IMG/VR virus record: IMGVR_UViG_3300037153_000419
Coordinates: 1 to 41,466 of that record
Strand: one strand, 5' to 3'
Length of the DNA: 41,466 nt
From: a virus
The position numbers were made by a program, and so were the translations under genes. The notes under the pieces are model-generated. The model ran no database searches. It saw nothing but the letters and a program-made list of their open reading frames with translations, and was not told the origin of the DNA. The first letter of the stretch is position 1. Every line of letters begins with the position of its first letter. Positions 1 through 7,230 of the stretch are shown here, piece after piece.

Positions 1-175
1 GGACTGCCACAGTTGCTCGCCCAGCCCGAGCAGCCCGTTGACCACGTTCTGAATCCAGGTCGGAACGGTGTCGGTGAGGAAGGTGACCGCGGCGTTCCAA
101 CCTTCCTTCACCCGGTCCCACCCGGCGACCACGATGTTCTGCCACAGCATCTCGCCGAACCCGGCGATGGCCGCG
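1..175. repeat. Terminal overlap, left copy
   Basis: Bases 1-175 match 41292-41466 except at positions 46 (g here, a at 41337) and 49 (c here, t at 41340). In the tape-measure frame both changes are third-position and silent (CAG/CAA and AAC/AAT). The reading frame of the tape measure gene continues exactly across the joint, so the simplest reading is a circularly mapping genome with overlapping contig ends. A true extra tandem copy is not excluded, because the gene is internally repetitive here. Confidence 0.85.
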
Positions 176-1428
176 CCCACCTTGCCGGGGAACTCGACGA
201 TGGCCGTGACCACGTCGGTCACCCACTGTTTGACCGTCTCGAAGGTCTGCACGGTGGTGGCCTTGAACGCCTCCCACCGGGCCGGGATGTCCGCCACAAA
301 GTTCTTGATCGTTTCCCAGAGCCCGTCCACGAACCGGCGGAAGGTCTCCGAGTGGTTGTAGGCGTAGATCAGCCCGGCGGCCAGCGCCGCGATGGCCGCG
401 ATGACCAGGCCGATCGGGTTGGCCGCCATGGCCGCGTTCAGCGCCCACCACGCGGCTTTCAGCGCATTGAGCACGTTGACGATGGACATCCAGGCCAGTT
501 GCGCGGCCATCACGGCGTTGAAGGCGATCGTCCGGGCGTTCAAGATCAACAGGACGGCAGCCAGCCCGACCAGCAGTTCCTTGTACTGGCCCACCCACTC
601 CACGGCCTTGCCGATCCAGTCGATAAACGTGGTGATCCCACCGATCACCTGGTTGAGCGCGTTCAGCACGGCCAGGTAGGCCGGAGCCAGCTTCTCGCCC
701 AACGCGGCCTGCGCGTTCTCCGTGTCGGCCGCCATTTTCTTCTGGCTGTTGGCCACCGAATCCGAGGTGCGCGCGAAGTCGCCTTGCGCCTGCCCGGTCT
801 GCTCCAAGATCAACTGACGGGTCGCCATGACCTCGTCGCCCTTGGTGATCTCGTCCTTGGTCGCGGCCAGGCCCATTTGCAGGGCCTTCTGGTTGACCAT
901 CTCCTTGTTGATCAGTACGCCGTATTTCTCGATCGGGTCATACTCGCCGCGGAACGCCGCCCCGAGCGCGGTCACGGCCTCGTCCGGGGTGGTGCCGGAG
1001 AACGAGGCCATGTCCCCGGCCAGCCCGGTCATCTGGGTGGAAAAGTCGGCCAGCGGTTGCCCGGTCAGCTCGGCCGCCTTGCCGAAGGTGCCGAAGGTGT
1101 TGGCCGCCTCCAGAGCGGCCCGCTTGCTCAGCCCGAACGAACTCGATGCCCGGGAGGCGAAGTCCTCGACCGACTTGGCTTGATCACCGAACTTGATGCC
1201 GGTGACCGACATGGCGTCTTCGAGCTGGGCGAACGCGTCCACCGAGCCGGACACGAACGTGAGCACCTTCTCGCCCGCCGCCGCGAGCAGTCCCCCGGCC
1301 AGCGAGCCCACCGCGGTGCCCAGCGCCGATCCGATGGCCGCGCCGCGCGACTGGGCCTCACCCTGGGCACGGTTCAGCTCCGACATGTCCAGTCGGATGC
1401 GGCCGACAAGATCGGGCAGCAAGGCCAT
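1..1428 (-). CDS. Tape measure protein, N-terminal part (runs off the window start)
   Basis: This is the first 476 codons of the tail tape measure protein, which sets tail length and is threaded through the tail tube. The ATG at 1428 follows the chaperone stop (TGA at 1436-1434) by five bases. The N-terminus (MALLPDLVGRIRLDMSELNR) is typical of actinophage tape measures. A hydrophobic stretch at about residues 270-345 includes the ANPIGLVIAAIAALAAGLIY signature seen in many tape measure proteins. The frame is open to base 1 and resumes in frame at 41291, giving a joined protein of 1108 residues. A CGTGTACACG palindrome lies 30 bp upstream of the start. Function is inferred from size, position after the frameshifted chaperone, and composition. 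Confidence 0.9.
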   Translation of the reverse strand, partial: MALLPDLVGRIRLDMSELNRAQGEAQSRGAAIGSALGTAVGSLAGGLLAAAGEKVLTFVSGSVDAFAQLEDAMSVTGIKFGDQAKSVEDFASRASSSFGLSKRAALEAANTFGTFGKAAELTGQPLADFSTQMTGLAGDMASFSGTTPDEAVTALGAAFRGEYDPIEKYGVLINKEMVNQKALQMGLAATKDEITKGDEVMATRQLILEQTGQAQGDFARTSDSVANSQKKMAADTENAQAALGEKLAPAYLAVLNALNQVIGGITTFIDWIGKAVEWVGQYKELLVGLAAVLLILNARTIAFNAVMAAQLAWMSIVNVLNALKAAWWALNAAMAANPIGLVIAAIAALAAGLIYAYNHSETFRRFVDGLWETIKNFVADIPARWEAFKATTVQTFETVKQWVTDVVTAIVEFPGKVGAAIAGFGEMLWQNIVVAGWDRVKEGWNAAVTFLTDTVPTWIQNVVNGLLGLGEQLWQS

Positions 1429-1433
1429 TTAGA

Positions 1434-1805
1434 TCAACTCACCCCCGGCGCAGGGACCGTGTACACGGGCCGCTTGCGCCCGCCACGGCTGCGGTCGAGA
1501 TCCCGCGACACCGCCATCAACCAACCCGCCGAGCCCTGGCCGTGGCCACGCTGCACCCCGGCACCCACGGCCGCCTGGGTCCGGCCACCCATCTGGCCAC
1601 CCGCAGCCTGACCACCGCCGTTGCGGTGCCCTTCGTACTCGCGGTGCGCGTCGCACAGCGCCATGAGCTGACGAGGGGTCATTTCTTCCCACTCCGCTTG
1701 CGTCCGCCCGAAGACGACGCACGCGAGGTAGTACCAGCGGACCCAGGGGATGCGGCCCGACGATCCGCCCGGTTCGGGATCGGGGTCGGGCCGCCCATTT
1801 CCCCC
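1434..1805 (-). CDS. Tail assembly chaperone, -1 frameshift extension (GpT-like)
   Basis: This is the downstream half of the two-frame tail assembly chaperone. A GGGGGAAA run on the minus strand (1805-1798) lies where the upstream frame (GCG GGG GAA ATG) can slip back one base. The -1 frame then reads through a conserved-looking segment, WVRWYYLACVVFGRTQAEW, to the TGA at 1436-1434. That segment has much better protein character than the zero-frame tail. Fused G-T products that bridge the tape measure and tube subunits are a long-established feature of siphoviruses. The start given is the slip site, not an initiation codon. The last codons contain the CGTGTACACG site at 1458. Confidence 0.75.
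   Translation of the reverse strand, partial: GGNGRPDPDPEPGGSSGRIPWVRWYYLACVVFGRTQAEWEEMTPRQLMALCDAHREYEGHRNGGGQAAGGQMGGRTQAAVGAGVQRGHGQGSAGWLMAVSRDLDRSRGGRKRPVYTVPAPGVS
1458..1467. promoter_or_regulatory. Palindrome CGTGTACACG
   Basis: 30 bp upstream of the tape measure start, inside the chaperone extension. Confidence 0.7.
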
Positions 1806-2155
1806 GCCAACGCCCGCTCGCCCAACACCCCGAACGCGTCGGTGAACGCCAGGGTGAACGAGGTCACGATCTCGTCCAGCGCGGCCGGAGGGATGCCGGT
1901 GGCGATTTGCCGCCGGGCCGCGGGGGTGTCGTCGAAGTCGTGCAGCAGCCCGGCATGGATGATGTCGATCAACAGCTTGACCACCGGTCGATCGAGGGTC
2001 ACCGCGCCCTCGTCGTTGGTGATCAAGTTTTGCATCTCGGCCACCGAGCCGAACTGCGCTTCGATCTTCTCCAACGACAGCATGGAGTAGATCAACTGGT
2101 GTTTGTCGTCGCCGATCGTGATCCACTGGCCGGAGTCGTTGGCGGTACCGGGCAT
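1679..2155 (-). CDS. Tail assembly chaperone, zero frame (GpG-like)
   Basis: This 158-residue protein lies between the tail tube and tape measure genes, where the tail assembly chaperone is expected. It coats or guides the tape measure before tube polymerisation. The ATG at 2155 follows a GAGAGGACG ribosome site. The N-terminal half (ITIGDDKHQLIYSMLSLEKI) and the helical middle resemble the GpG-type chaperones of actinophages. The last roughly 40 residues after the GGGGGAAA slip site look like low-quality read-through (PNRADRRAASPG), as usual for the unshifted product. A CGTGTACACG palindrome sits 21 bp upstream of the start. Confidence 0.85.
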   Translation of the reverse strand: MPGTANDSGQWITIGDDKHQLIYSMLSLEKIEAQFGSVAEMQNLITNDEGAVTLDRPVVKLLIDIIHAGLLHDFDDTPAARRQIATGIPPAALDEIVTSFTLAFTDAFGVLGERALAGEMGGPTPIPNRADRRAASPGSAGTTSRASSSGGRKRSGKK

Positions 2156-2175
2156 GCGGCACGTCCTCTCATGAG

Positions 2176-2185
2176 CGTGTACACG
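2176..2185. promoter_or_regulatory. Palindrome CGTGTACACG
   Basis: 21 bp upstream of the tail assembly chaperone start. Confidence 0.75.
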
Positions 2186-2300
2186 GCGTGTCGGGTTGCG
2201 GCAGCCGTCCACACGGCGAAGGGGAGCGGAGCCACAGAGCCGCCGCCACCTTCATGGGGTGCCATCGGGAAAGGTCTGAGTTGATCAACCTCTGGGTGGA

Positions 2301-2906
2301 TCAGGTCGAGCCGTCGGGCTCCCACGGGTCCGGCGCGGTGTAGGTGTCCATGATGATCACGTCGAGCCACGGCGAGGTTCCGTTGGGCGGGTTGACGTTG
2401 ACCTCACCGGAGACGATCTGGTAGTCCTCCTCGGCCGCGCCGATCTCGGGGAACCCGGACAGTGAGCACTTGCTCATCACGAACGCCACCGCGCCACCGG
2501 GCGAGTCCCCGGCCGCGGAGATGGCGCGCATGCCGAACGACTCGGGGAACGCATCGGAGGCCAGCGACCAGCCCTGGCCCGCGTAGGCCGAGCCGCCCAC
2601 GCCGGTGGTGCGGTCGGTCACCGAACCGCCCAGCATCACCGCGAGGTTCTGCAAGCTCAGCTTGGCGTTTTCGAACTTGGCCGTGAGCCCGGTGATGATC
2701 GACTGCTGGTCGATCAGCCGGTTGTCGCCGCGGAGCTGCTTGGTGTCCATGTCGCCCGACAGCACCAGGGACTTGATGCCCGGCACGTCGAACCATTCGC
2801 CGTAGGTCATCGCGGCCCCGACGGCGTCGGCGGTCACGCTGGCAATCTGGCAGTGCTGCACGGCGTAGACCTTGGTGATGCCTTGATCGGCAACGGGCGT
2901 GGTCAT
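2301..2906 (-). CDS. Major tail tube protein
   Basis: This 201-residue protein is in the tail tube position, after the tail terminator and before the chaperone. Tube proteins polymerise as stacked hexameric rings around the tape measure. The sequence is beta-rich and polar with few charges clustered, as expected: an N-terminal arm MTTPVADQGITKVYAVQ, then segments such as IKSLVLSGDMDTKQLRG and LIDQQSIITGLTAKFENAKL that fit the tube fold. The start has a strong GGAGGAGAAG ribosome site, in line with high expression. The following 145 bp before the chaperone start hold no gene that I can support. Identification rests mainly on gene order and size. Confidence 0.8.
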   Translation of the reverse strand: MTTPVADQGITKVYAVQHCQIASVTADAVGAAMTYGEWFDVPGIKSLVLSGDMDTKQLRGDNRLIDQQSIITGLTAKFENAKLSLQNLAVMLGGSVTDRTTGVGGSAYAGQGWSLASDAFPESFGMRAISAAGDSPGGAVAFVMSKCSLSGFPEIGAAEEDYQIVSGEVNVNPPNGTSPWLDVIIMDTYTAPDPWEPDGST

Positions 2907-2915
2907 CTTCTCCTC

Positions 2916-3353
2916 CTATCGGGCCGCTGGGGCTGCCAGCAGTCGATCAATCTGCACCGTGACGATGGTGCGTCGTAGGTTGTCGCTCGCTTGCGCGGAG
3001 CGGGTCAAGATCTGCACGCCGTAGCAGGTGATCAGCCAGCTCGGCAGTTTGGTGCGGGCCATCAACCAGCAGATGTGATCTTCCAACCCGATGATCTCGG
3101 CTCGCTCGCCGTCGGGTTTGCGCAACGCCTGGTAGATGTCGACCTGGGCTTGCTCGCGGATGCACAGCTCGCCCTCGACGTCGGTGTCACCGTGCGGCAG
3201 CACGTTCCACGCCACGCCCTCGGTGATCACGACCAGGGGAAGTGGTGCCTTGGGCGGGGCCAGGTCGCGGAACACGGTCACGCCCAGCCCGGCCGACTCG
3301 ATCACGTACTTGAGCGCGCCGGAGACGGTGGCGTTGGTGACCGGGGTACTCAC
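2916..3353 (-). CDS. Tail terminator / tail completion protein
   Basis: This 145-residue protein lies between the HK97 gp10-like protein and the tail tube. That place is held by the tail terminator (lambda gpU-like or DUF3168-like), which caps the finished tail tube. The sequence fits the fold: an N-terminal helix (VSGALKYVIESAGLGVTVFRD), then strands including PLPLVVITEGVAW and AQVDIYQALRKPDGERAEII, a pattern seen in tail completion proteins. The start is GTG at 3353 behind a GGAGC ribosome site, 19 bp after the stop of the upstream gene. I cannot separate terminator from another neck protein by sequence alone. Confidence 0.7.
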   Translation of the reverse strand: MSTPVTNATVSGALKYVIESAGLGVTVFRDLAPPKAPLPLVVITEGVAWNVLPHGDTDVEGELCIREQAQVDIYQALRKPDGERAEIIGLEDHICWLMARTKLPSWLITCYGVQILTRSAQASDNLRRTIVTVQIDRLLAAPAAR

Positions 3354-3372
3354 GACCCAGCTCCGCTGATGA

Positions 3373-3729
3373 TCATTTCAGCCCCTGGGTCATCTCACGG
3401 GCGTAGCGGGCCTCGGCCATGGCCATCCCGGGCCGCAGGAACGGTTGCGCTTTCATGTAGCGGGTACCGAACTCGACGAACGGCGCATAGTTGACGTTGT
3501 CGTAGAGCACCCCGACGCATTCCGACGCCCCCTCGCCGGTGTCGACCCCGGACTCGATGCCACGCCGCAATTGCCCGGTGTCGACCGGGCAGCGCTTGCG
3601 GGCTTCCTCGGCGGCCATGTCCAACAGGTGTTCGACGTTGGCCCGCAACCCGGAATCCCAGTCGTCGAGCACCCGCACGATGGCTTGTCGCCACTGCGTT
3701 TCATTCGTCCAGACCACCTGCGCGGGCAT
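3373..3729 (-). CDS. HK97 gp10-like neck / tail-completion protein
   Basis: This 118-residue protein belongs to the HK97 gp10 family by its hallmark sequence: CPVDTGQLRRGI near residue 47, then YAPFVEFGTRYMKAQPFLRP near residue 80. Members act at the head-tail joint or in tail completion. The ATG at 3729 sits in a GATCATG context seven bases after the previous gene. Its size is normal for the family. Confidence 0.88.
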   Translation of the reverse strand: MPAQVVWTNETQWRQAIVRVLDDWDSGLRANVEHLLDMAAEEARKRCPVDTGQLRRGIESGVDTGEGASECVGVLYDNVNYAPFVEFGTRYMKAQPFLRPGMAMAEARYAREMTQGLK

Positions 3730-3735
3730 GATCGC

Positions 3736-3891
3736 CTACGGCACCGGGTTGGGGGCCCAGCCGCCGTCTTCCTCGGCCGGATCCCACGGAAAGTGGGTCG
3801 TCCAGAACTCCCAGTCGGCCGGAGCCGGAGGCTCGGTGTCGATGTCCGGATCTTGGGTGTTGGTGTTGTGCCCGTGATCCCGAACGGTCAT
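3736..3891 (-). CDS. Small acidic protein in the head-tail joining cluster
   Basis: This 51-residue ORF has its ATG overlapping the stop of the upstream gene (ATGA at 3891-3888), so it is probably translationally coupled. It is acidic, proline-rich and tryptophan-rich (PADWEFWTTHFPWDPAEED). No family is recognised. Its place between two neck genes suggests a head-tail joining or assembly role, but that is only inference. Confidence 0.6.
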   Translation of the reverse strand: MTVRDHGHNTNTQDPDIDTEPPAPADWEFWTTHFPWDPAEEDGGWAPNPVP

Positions 3892-4076
3892 CCCTGCGCC
3901 TCGAAACTGGTCACGTGGTCGGTCCACATCTCCCACCGCACCCGGGGTTCCTCGCCCACCTCGGTGCGGGTCGCCTTGCCGATGTTGATGTTGACGTCGC
4001 CGCCCCCGGTCTCGACGTTGGTCGTCTTGGCGTCCTCGCCCGTCTGGGCGGTGGCGCTGGACTTGGTACCGGCCAT
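3888..4076 (-). CDS. Small protein in the head-tail joining cluster
   Basis: This 62-residue ORF starts at the ATG at 4076, chosen because GGAGATGACGAG gives a good ribosome site. An in-frame ATG further upstream has none. The N-terminal half is polar and glycine/threonine-rich and ends in NVETGGGDVNINIGKA, followed by a tryptophan-containing tail (VRWEMWTDHVTSFEAQG). The tail resembles the WEFWTTHF stretch of the next gene, so both may bind a common partner. No family recognised. An 11-base repeat (AGATCAACACC) lies just upstream, between this gene and the connector gene. Confidence 0.6.
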   Translation of the reverse strand: MAGTKSSATAQTGEDAKTTNVETGGGDVNINIGKATRTEVGEEPRVRWEMWTDHVTSFEAQG

Positions 4077-4137
4077 CTCGTCATCTCCTACGATCGTGCG
4101 CGTCGTGATCAGTGCCATTGAGATCAACACCTGCCAT

Positions 4138-4716
4138 CTAGATCAACACCCGGTTGCTCTTGTACGGCTCCAGCCAGGCGTCCACGGTCGGGTCCCCGGT
4201 GGTGCGCTCGTATTCGGCCGAGCCGGACCGCTGGGTGGGTGGGGCCGGGTCGGTCTCGTCGGCCACGGTCGGGGCGGGGGGCCGCCCGATCGGGTTGCCC
4301 TCGTCGTCGGCCTGCGCGGTGAACGGGGCCGGGCGATACAACGCGGCCAGCCGGGCCGCCGCCTGGGATACCGGGGTCGGGGTGGTGCGCCAGCCGTAGT
4401 CGCCCGGCACGTCGAACTCGATACCCGAGCAGTAGCCGCCGAACGGCGGGAACTCGTCGGTGGTCCACGTGCGCCCGTCGTAGCCCAGGGTGCCCACATC
4501 CACCGCGTAAGCGATCACCGGTAGGTAGCCCACCCCGTAGGCGTCCACCGGCACCCGGAACGAGAGCTGAGCCGGGGCGAAGTGGTCCCGGCAATACCGG
4601 TCGATGGTGATCTCGGCGTCAAGCAACGCCGCCGTGATCTCGGTGTCGGTGCCCGTGGCACCGGCAGCCCGCGCCGCCGCGACGTCGGCGTACACCGGGG
4701 TCGTCGGGCCGGTCAT
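4138..4716 (-). CDS. Head-tail connector (gp6-like adaptor)
   Basis: This 192-residue protein lies downstream of the capsid gene, where the HK97 gp6 or SPP1 gp15-type adaptor is expected. Adaptors form a ring below the portal. An N-terminal helical part (DTEITAALLDAEITIDRYCR) matches the adaptor pattern of helices ending in D-x-Y-x-R-D-H/F. The middle gives a beta segment and the C-terminus is polar and proline-rich. The ATG at 4716 follows an AGGGGGGTGG ribosome site. The longer reading from 4773 begins inside the CGTGTACACG site and has no ribosome site. The upstream 81-codon ORF overlaps its first 98 bases in another frame. Confidence 0.7.
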   Translation of the reverse strand: MTGPTTPVYADVAAARAAGATGTDTEITAALLDAEITIDRYCRDHFAPAQLSFRVPVDAYGVGYLPVIAYAVDVGTLGYDGRTWTTDEFPPFGGYCSGIEFDVPGDYGWRTTPTPVSQAAARLAALYRPAPFTAQADDEGNPIGRPPAPTVADETDPAPPTQRSGSAEYERTTGDPTVDAWLEPYKSNRVLI

Positions 4717-4864
4717 CTGCGCCACCCCCCTGCCCGCTGGGTTCCTGCTCGGCGACATCCTGCCCGTGTACACGACCGGATGCCATCACCTCTTCGGGGC
4801 TGACGTACCGGCGGGGCGGGATCGGTGCCATCTGCCCACAGCACTCGCAATGCCCGTAGCGCAT
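4619..4864 (-). CDS. Small cysteine-containing protein after the capsid gene
   Basis: This 81-residue ORF starts at the ATG at 4864, with GAGGGAGAAG as a close ribosome site. An in-frame GTG at 4903 is the alternative. The first fifty residues have normal codon bias and contain a CxCCGQM cluster and the helix RRYVSPEEVMASGRV. The last thirty overlap the start of the connector gene and read as arginine/glycine/histidine-rich sequence, which may be incidental. A CGTGTACACG site lies inside (4765). No family is recognised. Confidence 0.5.
   Translation of the reverse strand: MRYGHCECCGQMAPIPPRRYVSPEEVMASGRVHGQDVAEQEPSGQGGGADDRPDDPGVRRRRGGAGCRCHGHRHRDHGGVA
4765..4774. promoter_or_regulatory. Palindrome CGTGTACACG
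   Basis: 49 bp upstream of the connector start, inside the 81-codon gene. Confidence 0.7.
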
Positions 4865-4918
4865 GCGCTTCTCCCTCGGCCGCCGGTACGTCCGGCCCGC
4901 CACCTCAGGCCGCCTCGA

Positions 4919-6277
4919 TCATGCGGTCGACTTCACGAACGCCGGGGGCGCATACACCGCAAGCTGGGCCCGCATCTCGGCCAGGATCACCAAAATGTTC
5001 TTGGTGAAGTTGTCCACGTGCGAGTCCGACATGAGGATCCGCACCCCGGCCTTGCGCCACAGCGTGGCCGCCTCGCGGAACGCGCCGACCAGCATGGTGC
5101 CCGCGGCGATGGCCACCGTCGGCACCACCGGCAGCCCCCACACCCGCGGCCCGACCAGGCTGGACGGGTCGTTGGTGAAGATCCACGCGCCGTTGTCGTC
5201 GGTGGACAGTTCGACGGCTTCCCAGTCCACCGGGTTGAGCACCACGCCGGACGCGTCGTAACCGGCCACCTGCACCTTGGTGATCATCTTGCGGACGACC
5301 ACCAACAGCGAGTCGGTGCCGATCGACTGGGTCTGCACGCCGGTGGTGTTGAGGATGCCGCGCATGTTGGGCGCGGTGCCGTCGCCGTTGAGGATCTGCG
5401 AGTCCAGCCGCTTCTCACACGAGTAGGACAGCCGCCCCTGGATGTAGCCGGTGAGCTGGGCCTCGTCCTCGGCGGCCTGCCGGGTGATCGGCACCCACAC
5501 GGCGATGGTGGCCAACGCCTTGGACGCCACGGTGAAGGTGAACGCACCCTCGGGCTTGGCCGCGCCCTCCGCGACTTCCACCGCGGTGTTGGCCGAGACC
5601 GGCGACGCCGTCTCGATCACCCATTCGATCACGCCCGAGGTTGCCGTCTGCTGGTCGAGCAGGTCGGCCACCCGCAGTTGCGGCGGGGGCGGGTAGAGCA
5701 CGCCCGGCACCCGCTGAGCCTGGCTCGGGTAGGTGGTGGTGGTGACCAGCGTGCGCAGGTCGGTGGCCCGCGGCAGGTTCAGGATCTCCGCGGTGCCGGT
5801 CATGCCGCGTTCGGTGTAGGACCGCAGCCCTTCCCCGGCCAGCGCCCGCCAGTTGTCCGGGACCAGGGCCGCCCCGTCGTCGCCGCGGGGCCGCTCGCCC
5901 GCGCCGCGTTGGCCGCGTTCAGCCGGGCCGCCCGGATCGGGGCGCCCACCCGACTGGCCGCCCTCGGGGCGCCAGCGCTCGGTGACCTGCATTTCGGCCA
6001 GCCGCCGCCGCCGGGCGTTGGTGGCGTCGGTGATGGCGTTGCGCCGCTCGATCTCCGCGGTGATGGCGTCCGCGGTGCGCACCTGCTCGTCGCCCGCGTC
6101 CTCGCCGTCCAGCGCGGCCAGCGCTTCGGCCTGCGCGGCGCGTAGCTCAGGATCGGTGAACTGCGTGTAGTCCACCGCGTCAGCCGTGCCGGTGCGGTCT
6201 CGGGTGTGCGTGGCGCCGAAGGCACGGGCCCGCGCCCGCGCGATCTGCTCGGGGGTGAACCCGTGTTCGGGGAGCAT
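4919..6277 (-). CDS. HK97-fold major capsid protein
   Basis: This 452-residue protein is the capsid shell subunit. The N-terminal 130 residues are charged, helical and glycine-rich (ITAEIERRNAITDATNARRR), like the delta/scaffold domain that the prohead protease removes. The capsid domain begins near ALVPDNWRALAGEG. It shows family features: VPGVLYPPPPQLRVADLLDQ, an E-loop-like region, a long spine helix with DEAQLTGYIQGRLSYSCEKR LDSQIL, and the C-terminal strands around AVELSTDDNGAWIF and GLPVVPTVAIAAGTMLVG. The ATG is in a GATCATG context 14 bp after the protease stop. Order protease then capsid supports the call strongly. Confidence 0.95.
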   Translation of the reverse strand: MLPEHGFTPEQIARARARAFGATHTRDRTGTADAVDYTQFTDPELRAAQAEALAALDGEDAGDEQVRTADAITAEIERRNAITDATNARRRRLAEMQVTERWRPEGGQSGGRPDPGGPAERGQRGAGERPRGDDGAALVPDNWRALAGEGLRSYTERGMTGTAEILNLPRATDLRTLVTTTTYPSQAQRVPGVLYPPPPQLRVADLLDQQTATSGVIEWVIETASPVSANTAVEVAEGAAKPEGAFTFTVASKALATIAVWVPITRQAAEDEAQLTGYIQGRLSYSCEKRLDSQILNGDGTAPNMRGILNTTGVQTQSIGTDSLLVVVRKMITKVQVAGYDASGVVLNPVDWEAVELSTDDNGAWIFTNDPSSLVGPRVWGLPVVPTVAIAAGTMLVGAFREAATLWRKAGVRILMSDSHVDNFTKNILVILAEMRAQLAVYAPPAFVKSTA

Positions 6278-6290
6278 GATCCGTCCCTTC

Positions 6291-6923
6291 CTACTTGGTG
6301 ATCAATCGGGTGGTCCGCAGCCGGGAGCGGGCCACGATCAGGGCCCGGCGGGCGACAGGCAGCCCGCCGGGGGTCCGGGAATTTTCTGGGGAATCGGGTG
6401 TATCAGCGGGGCGCCTGCGCGCCTCTTCGAACTGCGAGCCCGGCACCGCGGCCATCCGCGCGGTGATCTGGCTGCCCTCGACCAACTGCGCGGCGATGAT
6501 CCGTTCCGAGTCTTCCTCGTCGAAGATCACCGAGCGGAAGCCGACGGACAGTTCCGGCGCGGACGTGCGCGCCTTGGTGCGGGCATCGCGCCCGTCGCGG
6601 GTCTGGTCCCAGCGCCCCTCGATCCACAGCCCCTCGGACCGGTCGGACGCGGTGAACGCGCCCACGGGCACCCACGGGTCATGCATCCAGCACAGCGCAT
6701 AGGGTCCGGCGTCCAACCCACCGGCGGCCCAACAGCCGGGGGCGAACGTGGTGCCGTAGGCGTCGCGCACCTCGGCCCGGCACAGCCAGCCGCGGAAGTG
6801 CGGTTCGTGATCCGGCACGTCGTCGCGGAGATCCAGTTCTGTCAGCGCGACGGTGCGGTAGTCGGTGGCCTGTTGATCTTCGGGCAGGACCGGCGCGAGG
6901 CCACGCTCAGACCGGGTGACCAT
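6291..6923 (-). CDS. HK97-family prohead protease
   Basis: This 210-residue serine protease matures the prohead by cutting the capsid N-terminal domain. Visible features are the compact beta core beginning HFRGWLCRAEVRDAYG, a histidine in ALCWMHDPWVPVG (about H81) and the serine motif ELSVGFR (about S126), the expected catalytic pair of the family. The C-terminal 40 residues are arginine-rich and proline-rich, a region the enzyme often removes from itself. The start overlaps the upstream gene by 17 bases and the capsid gene follows after 13 bases, so these are co-translated. Confidence 0.92.
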   Translation of the reverse strand: MVTRSERGLAPVLPEDQQATDYRTVALTELDLRDDVPDHEPHFRGWLCRAEVRDAYGTTFAPGCWAAGGLDAGPYALCWMHDPWVPVGAFTASDRSEGLWIEGRWDQTRDGRDARTKARTSAPELSVGFRSVIFDEEDSERIIAAQLVEGSQITARMAAVPGSQFEEARRRPADTPDSPENSRTPGGLPVARRALIVARSRLRTTRLITK

Positions 6924-7230
6924 CGGGATCCCTGCCGTTCCACTCGTAGATCCGGCCCGCCCGGATGCGCTTGTCCAAGGTGCCCGGCCGGAAGTCCTCG
7001 ACGTCGGCGAACTCGGCCGTCTTGAGGTAGGTCCACACGCCGAACGTGCCCAGGTTGATCTCTAGTTTCTGCGGGTAGGCGCCCAGGAACTCACCGGTGC
7101 GCCCGTCGCACGGGCCGCCGCGCAACCGGATGGCCACCCCGTCGACCGCGCCGTCGGGCGGGACCGGGATGACCCCGCGGGCGGTGTGCAACAGCTTGCG
7201 CCGGTTGGCCAGCCGCGGATCTTCGATCAT
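6907..7230 (-). CDS. Hypothetical protein between portal and protease
   Basis: This 107-residue protein has its ATG overlapping the portal stop (ATGA at 7230-7227) and its 3' end overlapping the protease start. It contains LRGGPCDGRTGEFLGAYPQK, a GGPxDG pattern seen in several small phage proteins of unknown role, followed by a tyrosine-rich beta-like tail (GVWTYLKTAEFADVEDF). A CGTGTACACG palindrome lies 44 bp upstream inside the portal gene. Its tight placement suggests a role in procapsid assembly, but no function is known to me. Confidence 0.8.
   Translation of the reverse strand: MIEDPRLANRRKLLHTARGVIPVPPDGAVDGVAIRLRGGPCDGRTGEFLGAYPQKLEINLGTFGVWTYLKTAEFADVEDFRPGTLDKRIRAGRIYEWNGRDPDGHPV

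Noticed and set aside
13-1611. 532-codon plus-strand ORF
   Set aside because: It is antisense to the tape measure gene, with histidine, proline and arginine-rich composition typical of shadow frames in GC-rich DNA.
4604-6145. Long plus-strand ORF opposite the capsid gene
   Set aside because: Shadow of the capsid gene frame; composition is not protein-like.
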